Source of the DNA: Oxyruncus cristatus
Taxonomy: Eukaryota > Chordata > Aves > Passeriformes > Cotingidae
Length of the DNA stretch: 64,000 bases
Direction of reading: 5' to 3'
Assembly (NCBI GenBank): GCA_013399855.1
Contig: VXAY01006251.1
Location: forward strand, 460,764 to 524,763
In this document: piece after piece, positions 25,714-40,100 of the stretch
How positions within the stretch are numbered: the stretch's first letter is position 1
Layout of the letters: each line of letters begins with the position of its first letter
Notes under the pieces: model-generated
The model's input: the letters and a program-made list of their open reading frames with translations, nothing else
Database searches by the model: none
Told to the model about the DNA's origin: nothing
Position numbers and translations under genes: made by a program

Positions 25714-28700
25714 TCTATCAAAGACTGGGAAGGGGTCTTTCACACCCACCAGCATCCCTCAAGATTCAAGAGGAGATGCTTCAAAAAAGACATCAGGGGT
25801 AACCACCTAACTGCAGGAGATGGTTCCATGGCCTGGCTGCTGCAGAATGGTGCCATCCATACAGATCATACCCACATATGAGCCTCAGTTTTTCCACTGG
25901 AGGTCAGTGACACAAAGGAAGTGGACCAAATGAAGGAAAAGTAATTGTAAAGTAGAGCCTGCACAGCTCTATCAGCTCCCCCACTGAGGTGCAGTCAGGT
26001 GGATCACAAGAAGTCTGTCAAAGGCTCACAAAAATCAATTGTGCAGAGAGGTTCTGTCTGACGGTCTTATGGAGATGCCTGCTGCTTGCTGACGCTCATA
26101 TTATAGGAGGGTTCACCTCACATGAGATCACAGAGACCTCTGAAGTCTTGCAAAAGTGGCTTTTGAGAAAATCTGAGAAATGGAGCCCAGGGCTGACAAC
26201 TTCTTCTGTGACTCCTCCATCACACAGAGCTGTTAAAGTTTAGTGACTCAGGGACCAGTTTGATCTAGACAAGAGCTGTTATGCCCAGGGTGATTCCAGT
26301 TGTATACAAGAGGGAATTCCCAATGCAGAAGAATCCCAAGATGATGCAAGTTGCCCATTTTAATATATAGGGGCACTCTTTTGACCCAAAGGACTCACAT
26401 CCTCAGTGTTCATCTGGGATTGCAGACCTCCACAACACATCATGCTCTGGAGAAAAACCAGGACATTAAGTCCTGTCCCCGATGAAATCTGCCTGCCTGT
26501 TTTGTTGTCTTCTTGCCTTTTTCCTCCCACTCCTCCTCCATCCCGTTTCCTTTTCCTGTGTGCTTACATGTCAGCCCCTGTACGTGCAAATCAGTAAATG
26601 AAATCATTTACATGGTATTATTTTCTATGTTATCTCTGTTCTGCAAAGCGTTTCCTGCTTTCCTGCCAGCAGCATTTTCTAAGGTGCCCCTCGGCACTGA
26701 GCCCCATCGCGGTCGTGCCAGGGATAACCCACGGGTACCTGCCAGCTCTGTGGCAGCTTCCCCTAGCAGGGCACCAGCTTCCTAAAGCCACCCACCCTCC
26801 CAGGGCTTGCTGCAGCTCTCCAAGGTGGGCTGCTGGAATCTTTGCTGTGGAGAGCTGGCAGTGAGGGTCCCTGACCATAGCAGAAGGAGCAGATGCAACG
26901 TAAACACCAAACACCCTTTGAATCTCTGCTGCACCAGCTTGGTCAAGCCTAGATACAGATAAAAATGATGGCAGATAAGGGCAAAACAGCAGGAGTAAAC
27001 AAACAAACAAAAAATTAGATTTACGGTGTATGAGTGGGATTTGGTGGATCCAAAACCCAGGTTTGTCCAAGGTGCTTACTTTGTACATGTCAGCTCCCAG
27101 TCCTTCAGCCACTCCACATCCTAGGGATTTCAAATGGGAGGACAAATTTTATGATGTTGCTGTATTGGGTCTGGCTGAGCTGGAGTTCATTTCCCCATGG
27201 TAGCCCTCAACCTTACACGGTTGACAAAATTTTTGCACTAACCTCAGATCTAATAACCAAAAACATAAGAGCTCTGCAGTCGCACAGAGCTCTGGGTAGC
27301 CACATTAGCTGTTTGCACAGTGTGTAAAACCAGCTTGAACTTCCCTCTGAGTTTGTGAAGGTTAAACCAACTTCAACTGTTGGCCCAGAACTGCTGCTAG
27401 TTTGAGTTAGTAAAAAAAAAATTATAAATGTGTATTCTTTGAACCACACCCTTTTCCTCCCCATACACTAACAACTGTAACCTCCTTACCCCGTGGGTGT
27501 TAGAGTTTCCTAGTACAAGGTGGGGTTTTTACAAGAAAAAAAGCCAGAAATATCTGTCAAAAGGCTGCAACCCAGGCTGCACGTGTGGCGTGAGTGGGAT
27601 GTTTGGAGAGATGCGTGTTCCGAGGTGGAGCTCAAAGCGTGGAGACAAATCCCTGAGCTGCAGCACACTCTCTGTCTCAGCTTTGGCCGTGCCACGGGCA
27701 TCAGGATCTCCCAAAGAGGCTGTCAGATATGACCCAGCTGCGTGCCCCACCTCGTCCCATGGGCCCCAATGCACAGACTGACACCTCTTCACTCTCACCA
27801 TACCGAGGACAAACCTGTTGTTTGCCCCAGAGAGGTCAGTAGAGTCAAAGGTTTCTCCCTGCGCTCTGCCAGGGAGCTCCTGAGGGGGAATACATCAATC
27901 CCAGTGCATGAAGGGGTGGGACTGTCAAATTTGATAAGGCTTTTCTTTTCAGAGTGAGAGATCTTTCCTTGATAAGGGCATGATTGGTCACTTTGTGGAT
28001 TTCCACCCCTGAGGCACACAGTACACCACTGCACCGGTGAAAACTGAGGACGACCAAATTTTCACACGCCATTCACAAAAACAGGCAAACTTAAAGCAAG
28101 AGGATTTTCCAGTGCAGATGTGAGATGCAGGCATTTATGCAACCTGACTAAGCAGAAGGGATCTGACTGTGTCAACCCACCCATCACATGTAGAAAAGCC
28201 AGTGCATGAAAAATCTTAGCAGCTGAAACTCCCATGTTTTGCTTCCAGCAGCAGAACAAGAAGGTTTCTGCACTCCCTGCTGTGAACTGGGTGTGCACGG
28301 GAAGCCAGAAAGCCATGTGAGCACTTCCCATGCTGCAAACTTAAAGCCATATTCTACCATTTTCCAAGAAAAATGAGCTTCAGTTACTTGGGAAAAGATG
28401 CACTACTGTGCAAAATTGTCTTCCTGGATAATCTTTTTCAGAGCTGTTATATGACCATGACTCTGTGTTCAGCTGCAGGTAGAGGTAGGAGAGGCAGATG
28501 ATCTGAAATTTTCTCCATTTATAGGTTCTTTTTGGTCACAACCAGGAGAAGAAAACACAAAGCATTTTCATATGCAGTGGAAGAGAGAAATATCCTACCA
28601 GCTTTTCTCTTGATACCTTCCAAATGAAAAAAAGGGTGGGTGAAAAACTCAAATCTGAAAGACTTTCAAAGACATTGGGCCCCAGCAGTCTTCCACAGTT

Positions 28701-31000
28701 ATTTGTGTTTACCGGTCAATGGTGCACAGGCAATCTCTCTATCTTAGTGCTGTGAAAATCCCCACAAATGTTCTCTGTTACGCAGCACTGAGTTAAAACA
28801 AGGATGGACTCTTTTTTCTTTTATTCTTTGGACAGTCACTCTCCCCTAGTAGCAAAATGATCAAGAGTGCAGAGAAGACATCTCTGCAGCTTAACTTGCT
28901 TAAACATGCCACCATAAAGGCAACTGGCTAAATAGCATGAAGAAATTATATGGTAGAAAGAAATATTCCTAAACTGCCCCCTCTAAACTCAATGAAACTA
29001 AAAGAAACATTTCCATTTACTCCAACTGGACTTAGACAGAGGCCAGAGGGTTTCTGCCTTCTGCTGTAAATGGTTCTTTATCTGATCTTTTTTCACTCCA
29101 TAGATATGACATCACTACGGTACAGCTCAGGTCAGAATTTATATTACTGTACTACTTGCAGTCTATCTCTACCAAATACAGACTAAACTTACTTCAACTG
29201 TTTGGTTTAGTTCTGCCACCCACAGAAGCTCTAGATCTGTGTTCGTCGCAGTCACAGAAGATCTTCTCAAAGGTTTTTTGAAATCTTGGCATCAGTCTTC
29301 AGCTTGCAGGGCAATGGTTGTGGTGGATGTCGATTGTGGCTGTACTGAGAGAAGCATGAAGCAGCAGTGACTCTAAATAGTAATGTTTTTCAGGTTCAAC
29401 TTCAAGATTCAAGGGCACAGAGATGTGTCATCTTCCATTTCCCTATGGAGAGCCATGGAATTTTCAACGTTTCATCGTGAATTTTAGTTGCAAAATGCAT
29501 GTGCCTCTGATATCCTAAACCCTACACCAGTGAGAGAATAATCAGGCAGGTGTTTGACTCCACAGTTTACTGCATCCAAATGGGAACTGTGACACCAAAA
29601 ATACCAGAGGGGAGCCCACTGGTCTCTATGAAAACTCCAGTTCTTCAGGTCTGACAGCACTTTGCTCTTTTCTGTCCCACATCTCTGAGTGAAGAATCGT
29701 CACCTACAGAGATAAATGAGCTCTAATCATCTCAGAAACATCATTCTGTCCTTCTTTATGTTTTTCTTTGGGTTTGGTCTCTACACAGAGGAGGACCAAG
29801 AGGAAACTGCGCATTTGAGGAAGTGCACAGACTGGTTCCAGCCCTGTGTCCAGTCAGCCTGAGCTGATATGGACAGAAATTTCACCCATTCTCCTCTGCA
29901 GATGGAAACTGGCTTCAGCCCCTTCTTCCTCAATTCCTTCTGGATCCAGAGAACGAATTGCTCCTCACAGAAAGACTCATCTACAGAGACCCTCTCCAGC
30001 AAAAGGAAACAAAAGTAACTTTTTCACATCAGAATGAAAGTGCATACCAAGCATTTCTTTAATTTTTCAGCAGAAATGTTTTGCTTTCGATACAGATATC
30101 AAAAGTAAATTCAGTACTCAGCTTGCCTTAGGTTACCACCCAGTTCCACCCTGTCCTGCCTTAGCCCCCCGCAGCCTGCAAGCCCTGACAGACTCTCACA
30201 GGGTCCTGTAGGTACCTCACTGCAAGCGGAATTGGTAGAAGTTGATGGGTAAGTTGCCTGAAGACTTAATAAATCTGTTCATAACCCACTTTTGCAGAGT
30301 CACACACAGCATCTGCAAAAACACATGGAACAAGTCTCACAAACAACATCTGAGCTGGTAACATAACATTGGGATCTCCTTCCTCCTTCACTTAAAGACT
30401 GTGCTAGAGCACTTGCCAAACATCATGTGCTCCTTTGTATCAATGCTCTTTGCTAATAAGGAACTCCCGCAAATGAACACTTCTTGAAGCTGCTCAAACC
30501 ACCATCTCAATTTCAGCCTTTTCTAGCAGTGCTGGCACCAGAATAATCTCTCCCCCTTGTCACCACTCTGTTCTATTGGGCTCTAATACTGTCTCTCACC
30601 TATTTCAATACCTAGCCATTCCACACATAGTCAGATAATCACCTCCACTCTACAAATAAGGAATATGCACCTACCACAGGCATCCTGCTCCTGAGGAGTC
30701 AGGAAGGTTTGGGGCAGTTCATGGGTCTCTTGTCCCTCCAGGGCACATCAGCACAGTGATTAAGGTGCACACTCAGAACAGGAGCCCAGACTGACTCTGG
30801 CAGTCAAAAAAGCATCTTCCCACCCCTGTACAAGTGATAGAATTTGACAGCAAACACTTTCATTTTCAAGACTTCTTTTCCTCCTAGCTGCTCTCCCAAC
30901 AGCACTGGTCAGCCTCTTTCTGTGCACACCCAACTAAAAGTGACACAGTTGGAGAGACTGGTGAAGTTATGAGCTTTCTTTTTAGCTCGTCACTTATGAC
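25714..31000. other. Intergenic DNA, no gene recognised
   Basis: A 171-codon minus-strand frame (26630-27145) overlaps plus-strand frames of similar size and has no domain signature, so I do not call it a gene. Apart from a possible LTR scrap near 27.16 kb I saw no mobile element. Non-coding exons or enhancers cannot be judged from a single sequence. Confidence 0.5.
27157..27206 (+). mobile_element. Possible avian ERV LTR scrap
   Basis: About 50 bases (TGCTGTATTGGGTCTGGCTG, then GAGCTGGAGTTCATTT and CCCCATGGTAGCC) resemble the 5' end of a common avian endogenous-retrovirus LTR. No partner LTR, internal region or target-site duplication was found. I base this on resemblance alone. Confidence 0.35.
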
Positions 31001-31109
31001 TGCACGTGGGGGAAGTTAGACACTTCCTGCAGTTTTTTCAGAGCAGCCTGTGAGTACGGCGGGAGCGGGAGCACCCCAGCATCTCCTCTGCCAAAGCAAG
31101 AAAAAAAAA
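31001..31109 (+). promoter_or_regulatory. Candidate promoter and non-coding exon 1 of GPR132
   Basis: A palindromic E-box CACGTG (31003-31008) is followed at once by GGAAGT (31011-31016) and ACTTCC (31022-31027), two ETS cores in inverted orientation with a 5-bp spacer. Next come a short CpG-containing GGAGCGGGAG stretch and two good plus-strand splice donors: CCT/GTGAGT (GT at 31050) and AAA/GTAAGT (GT at 31110). There is no TATA box. Paired ETS sites fit the haematopoietic expression known for GPR132, whose coding exon begins about 11.3 kb downstream behind a matching acceptor. The linkage is inference; nothing here is coding. Confidence 0.33.
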
Positions 31110-31111
31110 GT

Positions 31112-34100
31112 AAGTGTTCTGTCCCCGAGGCAAGGCGTTGCTTCTATTTAGCATCATTCTGCTTTGTTTTGGTCTGGTCACTGCTTCTCCATGCTGTGCA
31201 TTTGTGCTTAAGAAATGCAGATCCTGCTGATGTTTCACCATAGTCTAAACCTCCTTGTGATTGATATAACAGGGGAAAAGTGTTGTTGGGTGTGTATTAC
31301 TTAGAGTTCACTGCAGATCGTGAAGTCTTTCCTATTCGTCTTCCTTATGAATTCCCTTTCCTGTAAGAAACACATTTCTCTTACAAATCAACTTTAGTTC
31401 CAGTCAGGGATGGATTAGGATTGAAGCATTTTGGCAGGATACAGGTTGCTGTGAGGTTAGATTTAGGTATTACTGCAGTACGTGAGGTACGAATACAGAA
31501 TTATAATAGAAATATGAATGTTGGGTTTCTTTTGAGGAGAATTCACAGCCAGCCTTTCCTCTCATCCTTAGTCTGCTGGAAAAGCAAGGCAGGTATTTAA
31601 TTGTGAAGTTTACCTGCTGGTCTATAGTGACTAATTTGATATACTACATTCCTCTTTTTTCTCCATCTTTTATTCACCCAGTACTGCTGATCTCTGGCAC
31701 TCAGAAATAATTTGAGTTAATATTTGGGATTTGACTACTTTGCCAAAGACCAAAGTGCACCTGGTGTTATTTTAAACCTGCCCTTCCCATAATCCCGTTT
31801 AGGTCTGCTGCTGCCTCTAAACCAGCAGCTCCTTAACTTCCAGTAACCTCATTGTGATGGGGGTGGGGGATTAGGGCGGCCAGGGAGAGGCAGGGGGAGA
31901 AAGAAAGAAAAAACTTATTCTACTCGTTAGCACTGGATGGGCAAGACTGATTTTCTTCTGAGAAGTTTTCCACAGTTCTGTACACAGGACACTACACTTA
32001 CAGAAATCTCACAGTTTGAATTGAGCACTCCCTTCTGTACAGATTTCTGCCTAAAACTGCAGATGGCTCTTTCAGGTTCAGCGTTTTCCTACAGCCCCTG
32101 GGGGAGACATTGATCTCAAAGCCTCGTCAGGATCACACAAATGGAGCTGCTGTCAAGTGTCAGGATACCTTGGGAAATACCCAGTAGCTGGGATTTTTAC
32201 AGTAATAACTGCCAGGGTAGACCCTAAGTGTCCCAACAAAGAAGAGGTTCTCATTGTGGTAGATGTGCAAAGAGCCAGGAGAGATCAGAGCTGAGGGTTC
32301 AGACGAGACGCTACAGATTTAGCAGATGTGAGTTGGCTTACAGGGACATCAGAGACGTGTGTAGGTGCAAAGGGGAATCTTTGAGCATCACAGTTTTTGT
32401 TGGTATGACTAAGGTCTTAAGGGGAAAACCCTGCTGCCAGTATGGGAGTTGGTAGCTATAGGAGGAGACCCAAATGTCAAAGAAGGAAAATGGAGGTTCC
32501 CCGATCAGCTGAATCATAGGACAAAAGGGAACAAAGAAATTGAGTTTCATGGTAAATGGAGAAGGAGGAAATATATGTGTCGGAGTTCAGAGGACTCTTA
32601 AATACCATCTTTAAGCACCCTGTTAAAAATGGGATTGTTTTGAGTATAGAAGGCATGGTGGTTATCACAAGGCTTTGCAGATCCTATCTGCTGAGACACA
32701 TCCACTTTAGACAAAAGTAAAAAAATGTTGAGGGGAAGCTAGCTAGACTTCTGTGAAAACCAGTATGTCAGTGCACTTAAGTCTGTCAGATCATAACATT
32801 ATTTTGGGCACCTTTTTGCTTTGTTTTTCCCCAGCAACCTCTTCAGCACTGATGATACTACCACAGTAGTGCAGCTCCCATGTCAAAGCAGCTCCCACAC
32901 AGTGGGAGCACCAAGATCCCCAGGGGGAGAGTTAATGTACTGTCATAAGGCCAAAGCTCAACACTGTCTTTGCATTTTTCTGCTCCTGGCATCCTGTCCA
33001 TGCTCACTCTTTGCAGTCCAGTTAAGCCATGTTCTGACTGGGGAATTTCAGAGTGATGGAAGAGGCAAACACAATTTGGGAATGTAGGGAAATCCTGTGA
33101 TCCCTGTGACTGTCATGACTGCAATGAAGGTGTCAGTGCAGGACGAAGGGAAGTTTGTGAATCTGGGCGTTTGATCAGATGTGTTTGGTTATGAATAAAT
33201 ATTCTCTACAAGTGTCACTGCCTGGTGACACTGGCAGTGCCCCTGAGCCAGCATCCTCTGGCTTCCTTGGGGACGTGGGTGACAGAAGAAGTACGAGCTA
33301 CCATTTGTGAAACCCCTGGTTTGAAAACCACTGATTGACTTGGGACAGAAGGGGGAAAAGCAGCAGTGGGATGGTGAAAGGCGGGAATGAACCGTGGCAG
33401 TACAGAGACCAAATACAGGGAAAGACAAGCCCAGGTGATGACAGGTTGGCAGGGTGAGAACAGGTCAGGGATGGAGGACAGAGCCTGGGCTCAGCAATGA
33501 CAGGCCATCAGCATGCAGGACCATGCTTGGGTAGACACAACCCTTAATAAAAACAAACCAATACGTGAGAAACAAACAGAACCATTAGCCAGGCATCATC
33601 CACAGCCAAATTAAAACAAACAAAGCTGCGTACTGCAACGTAGGAAAACAGAATGGTCACTAAAACTCACACGCTCTACCCTACTCTGCTACAGCATTGC
33701 TCTGTTCTTGTGTGGCAGCAAAGGAGTTCCCACAGGCTCTGTGGAGCCAGGAGCACAGAGGTGCTGGGTGCCAGCCAAGGGATGCCACAAGCCATAGGCA
33801 TGGCCATACCACCATGTGCTGATCTCCTTGCCTGCCTACGAGGTGATGAAATCCAATCTTCACACCTCTGGAGGTGATGCCCTGCTAGCAGGAACAAGTC
33901 TCTCTATTTACCACTGGATGGCTGTGGTTGTCCTCTGCTGGCTCAGGACTTGATGACCTTTATTGATGCCTTGCATTGGTCCAGGTGTCACACACAGCCA
34001 TGTGCTGGCATTCACTGAAGGGTGAGGTGCATGGCCTCGGTACAGAAATCTCCAGCAACTCCAGGTGAACAGTTGCTGCCCCAGAGATGACTTTGAGTCA

Positions 34101-37100
34101 TGATCATTTGGAAAATACTAGAGCCATTTCTGTGGATTCTTATGTGTTTCTAACTGCAGGTGCCAGAGATTTGGCAGGAGTGTCCTGTTTGAAGGCCTGG
34201 AAGCCAAGAATAAGGAGGTCCATAAGTAGCTGCTGGGGAAATCCTAAAGTGTAAAGAAAAACAGAGCACCCTTTTTTTTAAGGGGTACACCTGTGGGTTT
34301 AGACATAGGTCTTGGTGCTTCTTTGCTCAGCTGCTTGAAGTCAGATTTTCTTTAAATCTGGCAATTAGACACACTCAGCTCTAGCTTCTTGTCTTGCTAA
34401 AACATCCTTCTCTCCAACACCCCAGCCTGCTCTTTTGGGAGTCCAGAGTGATGTTCATCCATATGCAAACCCTCACTGCCAAATCTACAGGCATTTGGCT
34501 GTGCTTTGGCGTCCATGAGCACTTTGGGGCAGGTGAAAGGAGCTGTGCATGGGAATCGCCCTTCTCGCCTCCTTTTTCCAAGACTTTGTAGTTCCAGCAT
34601 GAGCCAGTAGGAAAGTTTGGCCAGTTAGGTTTCCAAATGAGCCACTTGATTATCAGAAGCCGTATACAAATAGCCCCCATTACCAGGGCTACCGATTAAG
34701 CTGTGACAGCTTTAGGAAGCCACTGAACAGGAGTGCCTGATGGCTTTGGGTGTGAAAGTGTGAGGAAGAGGATGTGAAGCAGAGCTGCTCTCAGCTACTC
34801 ACTTTCACTGCCTCTGCTCCAAAACCTATGCTTTCCTCAGCCTTTTGGCTTGACAAGCTTTATAGTCTAGCCTCACATTTATGACAGCTTTTCTGGGGTT
34901 TCTGATGGCCCTTGTGGCCATGAAACTGTTCCTCTGGCTCCAAGACCCTTTCCAGGCAAGCTGGTAGGTACCAGGGTGTAGATCTCCCCTGCAACAGCTG
35001 CTCTCTGATGGTCTCAGGGAGGACTGAGAAATTTTGTTTGGTCCGAAAGTCCCAAATTTATGAGTCACAGCCTTTGAATCGTGAGACTGGAGACCACCCC
35101 CACTGGTACGGGTGGATTTTGGAGTCTATTTTTCATCTGTGAACTTCCCCTATGTGCAATGTATGACATTTAAGTAGTTCTACCAGTAGCTTTCAGATAT
35201 GTTTAATGAGACGGTTTTAAACCCTGTATCAGGATCTTCTGTTAACACATTTCTCTCCAACCCACCTGGCATGCTCTCTCCTGTGCAGTCCCTCTCCAGG
35301 TCGTGTAACATGGCACTAGAACACATAATTTAGGGAAGGATCACTGTTTTAAACTGGGCCCCTTGTCAGCCTTGAATTATGACAGTTCCGCTTGTTGATA
35401 CCACGGGGGCTTATTTTAGCAAACTAGTACATTTACTACTATTGTGGGATTTGCAGATTGTGGAAAGGGGGAAGTGGATCTGTGTAAAAACACCTCCACA
35501 GAGGCATTTAAAAATCTGTAGTTTCAAAAAGTTCACATCTATGAACAGAGAATCGTGAGACAGACCAAACATCTTCCTCTCATCAGAAGTGATTGCTGAG
35601 TTCCCCTCCTGAAAACAATTGGTTAATATCCTCTCTCCTTCAACAAATATCTTCATTTTTGTAAGACTACTTGTATCTGCAGTATAGAGTTAAGTATTAA
35701 GGCTGCATAACTAGTCCCAAGGTCTTGCTGCTTCCTTACAGTAGTTATTTTCAGCCTACAAATGCCCCATAAATTGTTTTAACCGGCACTAGTCAAGAGA
35801 GGGGTTACCTGCTTCACCACAGTGGAGGAAAGGTATTTCAAGATGGAGTTGTGCTCAGGCTGAATTCCCAGTATAGACCTGTAATTTAAAAACACCCTTT
35901 TTTCTCTACAGAGTTTTGAAACTATATAGTTTTAAAATTATATATTCATATATTGCATCCAAATTTGAAACAATGTTGTTTGAAAATACTTACTTTTACG
36001 TTCAGCTTTCAAATTATAAAGCTTCAAGTCCCACTGCCTTGTGTGTCTCAGTAAAGCAGGGTAACTAAGTGGAGCCATTGCAGGTTTTCCTTTTTTATGC
36101 TGAGATTTGCTAAGAGGAATGACTTCATCTACTAATTTGTTTATTAATAATTGGAAAAAAAAAATAAAGCAGTTCACTGACTTGCCGAGCTCATGGGTTA
36201 CAATCTATTTTTATCCACAAAGATATCATAAACATTTCTCCTTCTTCCAAGAACAGCAGAGCAAATAATCCACGGCAATTTCTTGGTTTGTATTCAAGTT
36301 AAGAGACAAAAAAGCTAGGAGCTGGAAAGTGTAATAGTTCATAAAGTATACAGGCAGGTAATGTAAGTTCTGCACAAGCAGGAGAAGCCCAGGTTGAGAC
36401 AAGGAGTGATTTTGCAGCTTATCTGCCACACCTGGGAAGTGACGTCTTTCTGTACTGGATTTGAGTGGCCAGACTGACATCCTGGTGACACTCCCGTGTC
36501 AAATAGCTCCAGTACCACATGCTACCAAGGAAAGCACACCAAACCCTTCAGGAGAAACTCAGGTCCTGTTCCTCTGGAGGCTGATTCACGCCTTAAGACA
36601 CGCAGGTTGTTTTCATCTACAAATACTGGGGACAGGAAGGAAGGCATGAAGAGAAGGTTTATTTTAACCCTAACCATCACTGCACTTATTTTAAATTGTT
36701 CTTTATATCACATAAATACCTCAAAACTTTCAGTTCTAAGAATAACCTTTGTCATAGAAGGGTGATCAGAAAAATATTAGAAAAAAAAATTTTATGAAAA
36801 AAAGCACTTTGCACATGTAATTGTACTCATGTTATGGATTTCACTGTGCCTTTTTCTCTGCTGTCCCTCTGTATCTCATGTGAGACTTGCAACCAGTCTC
36901 TGTTCAACTACTGTGCTTTTTTTTACTTCTCTCTTCTTTGTAATGGTATCTGTAATTTTCCTTCTTATTTTTCCTAATAGGGGCTATTTTTGTCACTCCA
37001 ATTGGAAATCTAAACAGTTTTACATGAGCAGCTCATAGACAAATAAAGAAAAAATAGGCAAAATAAAGCCTTTTGCTTTCCCACTTGTTTTCACTTCCCT

Positions 37101-40100
37101 TTTTACACTTCAGTGTTACTAAAAAGACTTTTCCTGGGAGAAGGTTAATGCAACTGGCCCAAATGAGCAGCAGGAGCCACCAGTCAAGTCACTGCAGGGT
37201 CAGGTGAGCTACTGGTCATGAAAAAGGAAGGGAGAAAAAAAGATGACTGACAGGTTGTATGTCTGCTGTGGCTGTGATATGAAACCACATCCTCACAGCA
37301 TCCCAGGCTCCTGATTTCATTGCCCTTGAGGTGTGTAAGGCGCTGCTGTGGGGTAGTTCAATGCTCCCTGATGCTGGGTAGGGGAGAGGACAGATGACCA
37401 TGGCATAGGCTTCTTCTGCACATCGATGCCATGTTTTGGTCCCTGTCCACAACACGGAAGATCTGTTCTGGAACAGACACCAGTCTGGCATTTGAAATTT
37501 GCCACTTCCTAGGAAAGCCTGAGAAAGAGTACCTTTCCATTCCTCCTGGTAAATCCGGGCCACCTGCCATGAGGAATGCAAGGTGACAGGGTCAAAAAGG
37601 AGATGAGGAAAGGGAAGTCAATCACACTCTGGTTTCACACCCCTGATCGGTGGGTTTGCAGCAAGACACTTCCGTTGCTCTCTCACCACACCCCAACAAA
37701 ATGGCTTTTCATGTTTGTCATGCCTCTTCCATACATTCCCTTTTTACTTGGGAATCTCCAGATGCCCTCCCCTTTCCCAGGGTTTTCTCTCCATAAGTTC
37801 TCAATACATTAGAGCACGTAGGCACTCCATTTTAGGAGTAAGAAACACAATTATCTATTCAACTAACAGAGTGAACATAACACAATTACATTAGAAATGC
37901 AAGACTGTAAGTACAGTGCACACACAGAGCACATTTTCCTTAGTGGATTACCCCATCTCCCCGTGATTTGTGCTCAGGTGCTTCCTGAGCCAGAGATGTT
38001 GTCTCTGTCTGGGAAGATGAGATGTTTTGCACATCCTGAAGGTGGCAAGGTGCACATGCTGACTGCGGTTTGCCACGTGCAGTGAGTCTCACAGAGCAAA
38101 AAGCCTCAGAGTGATGATAAATACAGGTTGAGCCGTTGATGCAAAACCTGGCCAGGACCTGATGTAACACCCACTTAAGATTGGTGAGACCTAGCAGATA
38201 AGAATAACTCACAGAAAGGTGAAAACAGCCACTTTGGAGAGGTTTAGCTCAGCTGAAAGCCACTGAGCAGTGAAGAAACCTAATGCATTGGAGCAGCTCG
38301 TATCTCACCAATGTGTTCTTGGATATTATTCATCCGTGGCATCACAGCTGCACTCAACCCTTTATAAATACCTGAAAATCGCTGGATGTGATAAATCTTT
38401 TAAGTTCTGCTGTTCTAATCAAAATTACTCATCACAAATAATAGCAGAAAATGGTGCGTGGATTTTTCAGCTGTGTAATTATTATTATTTTTCGTTTGAA
38501 TTGAGATCTGAGATGCAGGTTAGCCTAGACACCACAGAGGAAGACAGGAACTGAGAATCTTATGGGCTGAGCCAAGTACCAATCCAGTAAACTCTAAAGG
38601 CCTGAGAAAAAGATAACAATGTGCATTCAGTTGAAGAGGGGTGTGGGGGCCCAGAGAAGTTGACTTGAGTCAAGGAGTAGATTGTAGTGGTGCTTTCTTC
38701 CCCTTAACCATGGATCATTGCAAGGGGCAATGTCACAGGGAGAAATTTCATAACTTACCTGCTGAGGGCTGCTTTGTGATCTCCAGTTTGAGAAGGAAAC
38801 CCTTCTGCAGGCTTGGAGAGCTGAGCAGAGACAAGTAAAGCTCAGAACTGGGGCTGCATGCAGTGTCCAGTGGCAGAGAGCCAAGAGTAGGTGAGGGAGT
38901 GGAGCAAATGGATGCTCTCCTCTCCTTGTTCCTGATCTGAGGCTGGGACATAGAGCATTCCTGCTGGGAAGGATACAAGCTCCCAAGCTGACACACCAGA
39001 GCTCCAGCAGAGTCATTCAGCACATGTTTTTTTCCTACCAGTGTAAATCCACACCTATGGCTGCACTGTCAGCCAAGGCGTTGCTCTGGGCAGCTGACAG
39101 TCTCATAAGGATGAAGGTCTCTTCAGCTCAGCCCCCCCAGCCCTGTGGATTAGTCCATATGCCAAACACCAAGGGAAAACAGCATGCTCCGTGCAGGCAG
39201 CTAAGAAAGTCACAGGCATCTCCTTCCTGAGGCCCTCTCCCAGGTGCTGAGCATAGGAAAGAGACTTGGAGCAGAGTGGGAGGGAAGGAGGTGAAGGAAA
39301 GAAGCAAGAGAAACAAACATTGGGAACATGTGTTTACAGCAGAACTCTTCTACCACTTCCTTCCTGCCCTGCACCACCAGCTGCCCCAGTAGAAGCCGTG
39401 CAGAAAGGAGAATACTCAGACAAACACAGGGTCAAAAGAAGGGTGCAAAGCCCAGAGGGAGGAGAGGAGAGAGAAAGTCAACCAATCCTGAAGGTGTTTT
39501 TGTTAAGGTGCACAGAGTAGAAAAGCTAATGAGTAACTGAGATGGTGTGTGACTTCTGCCATGTCCCTGCCCCAGCTGTCCCCATCTGCCTGCCCCATGA
39601 GCTGTATTCACCTGCTGTGCTTTACTGTAGAAGGGGAGGTCTCCAAGACCCTCTGTGGTGCACAGGTGGAGAGCAGCTCTGTGGTGTGCAGGTGAACAGC
39701 AGCTCTCACATCAGTCAGGCACATCTGAGTTGAGGACAAGCTCTTGTATGTCAGTTAATAGGTGAAGTCTGGTCAGACGAGTGCTGCTGACACTGAAATC
39801 AAACACCCTTTTTATCCCCTCTACACAGCAGTTTGGGAGGTGGCCCAGAGAAAACCCCTCCTCCTACACCATGGGTGGCAGATGCTCAGAGGCAGCAAAA
39901 CACTCGAGTCACCACCAGCCTTGATCCCAACCACTGCTTTTGTAAGTTAACACCAGCTCTCAGTCCACTTTCACTGCTAGGAAAGGAGGGAAGTAACTGC
40001 ACCCTCTGACACACAACCTGCCAGAAGCCCTGCTGAGAACTCTGATGTCTTCCCCACACAGCAGTGAGGATTCTCCTCTACAGTGATTCTTAAGATGGGA

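Noticed and set aside
26630..27145. 171-codon minus-strand frame
   Set aside because: It overlaps several plus-strand frames of similar size and has no recognisable motif. It includes a hydrophobic run that looks accidental (poly-Leu/Phe from T-rich DNA).
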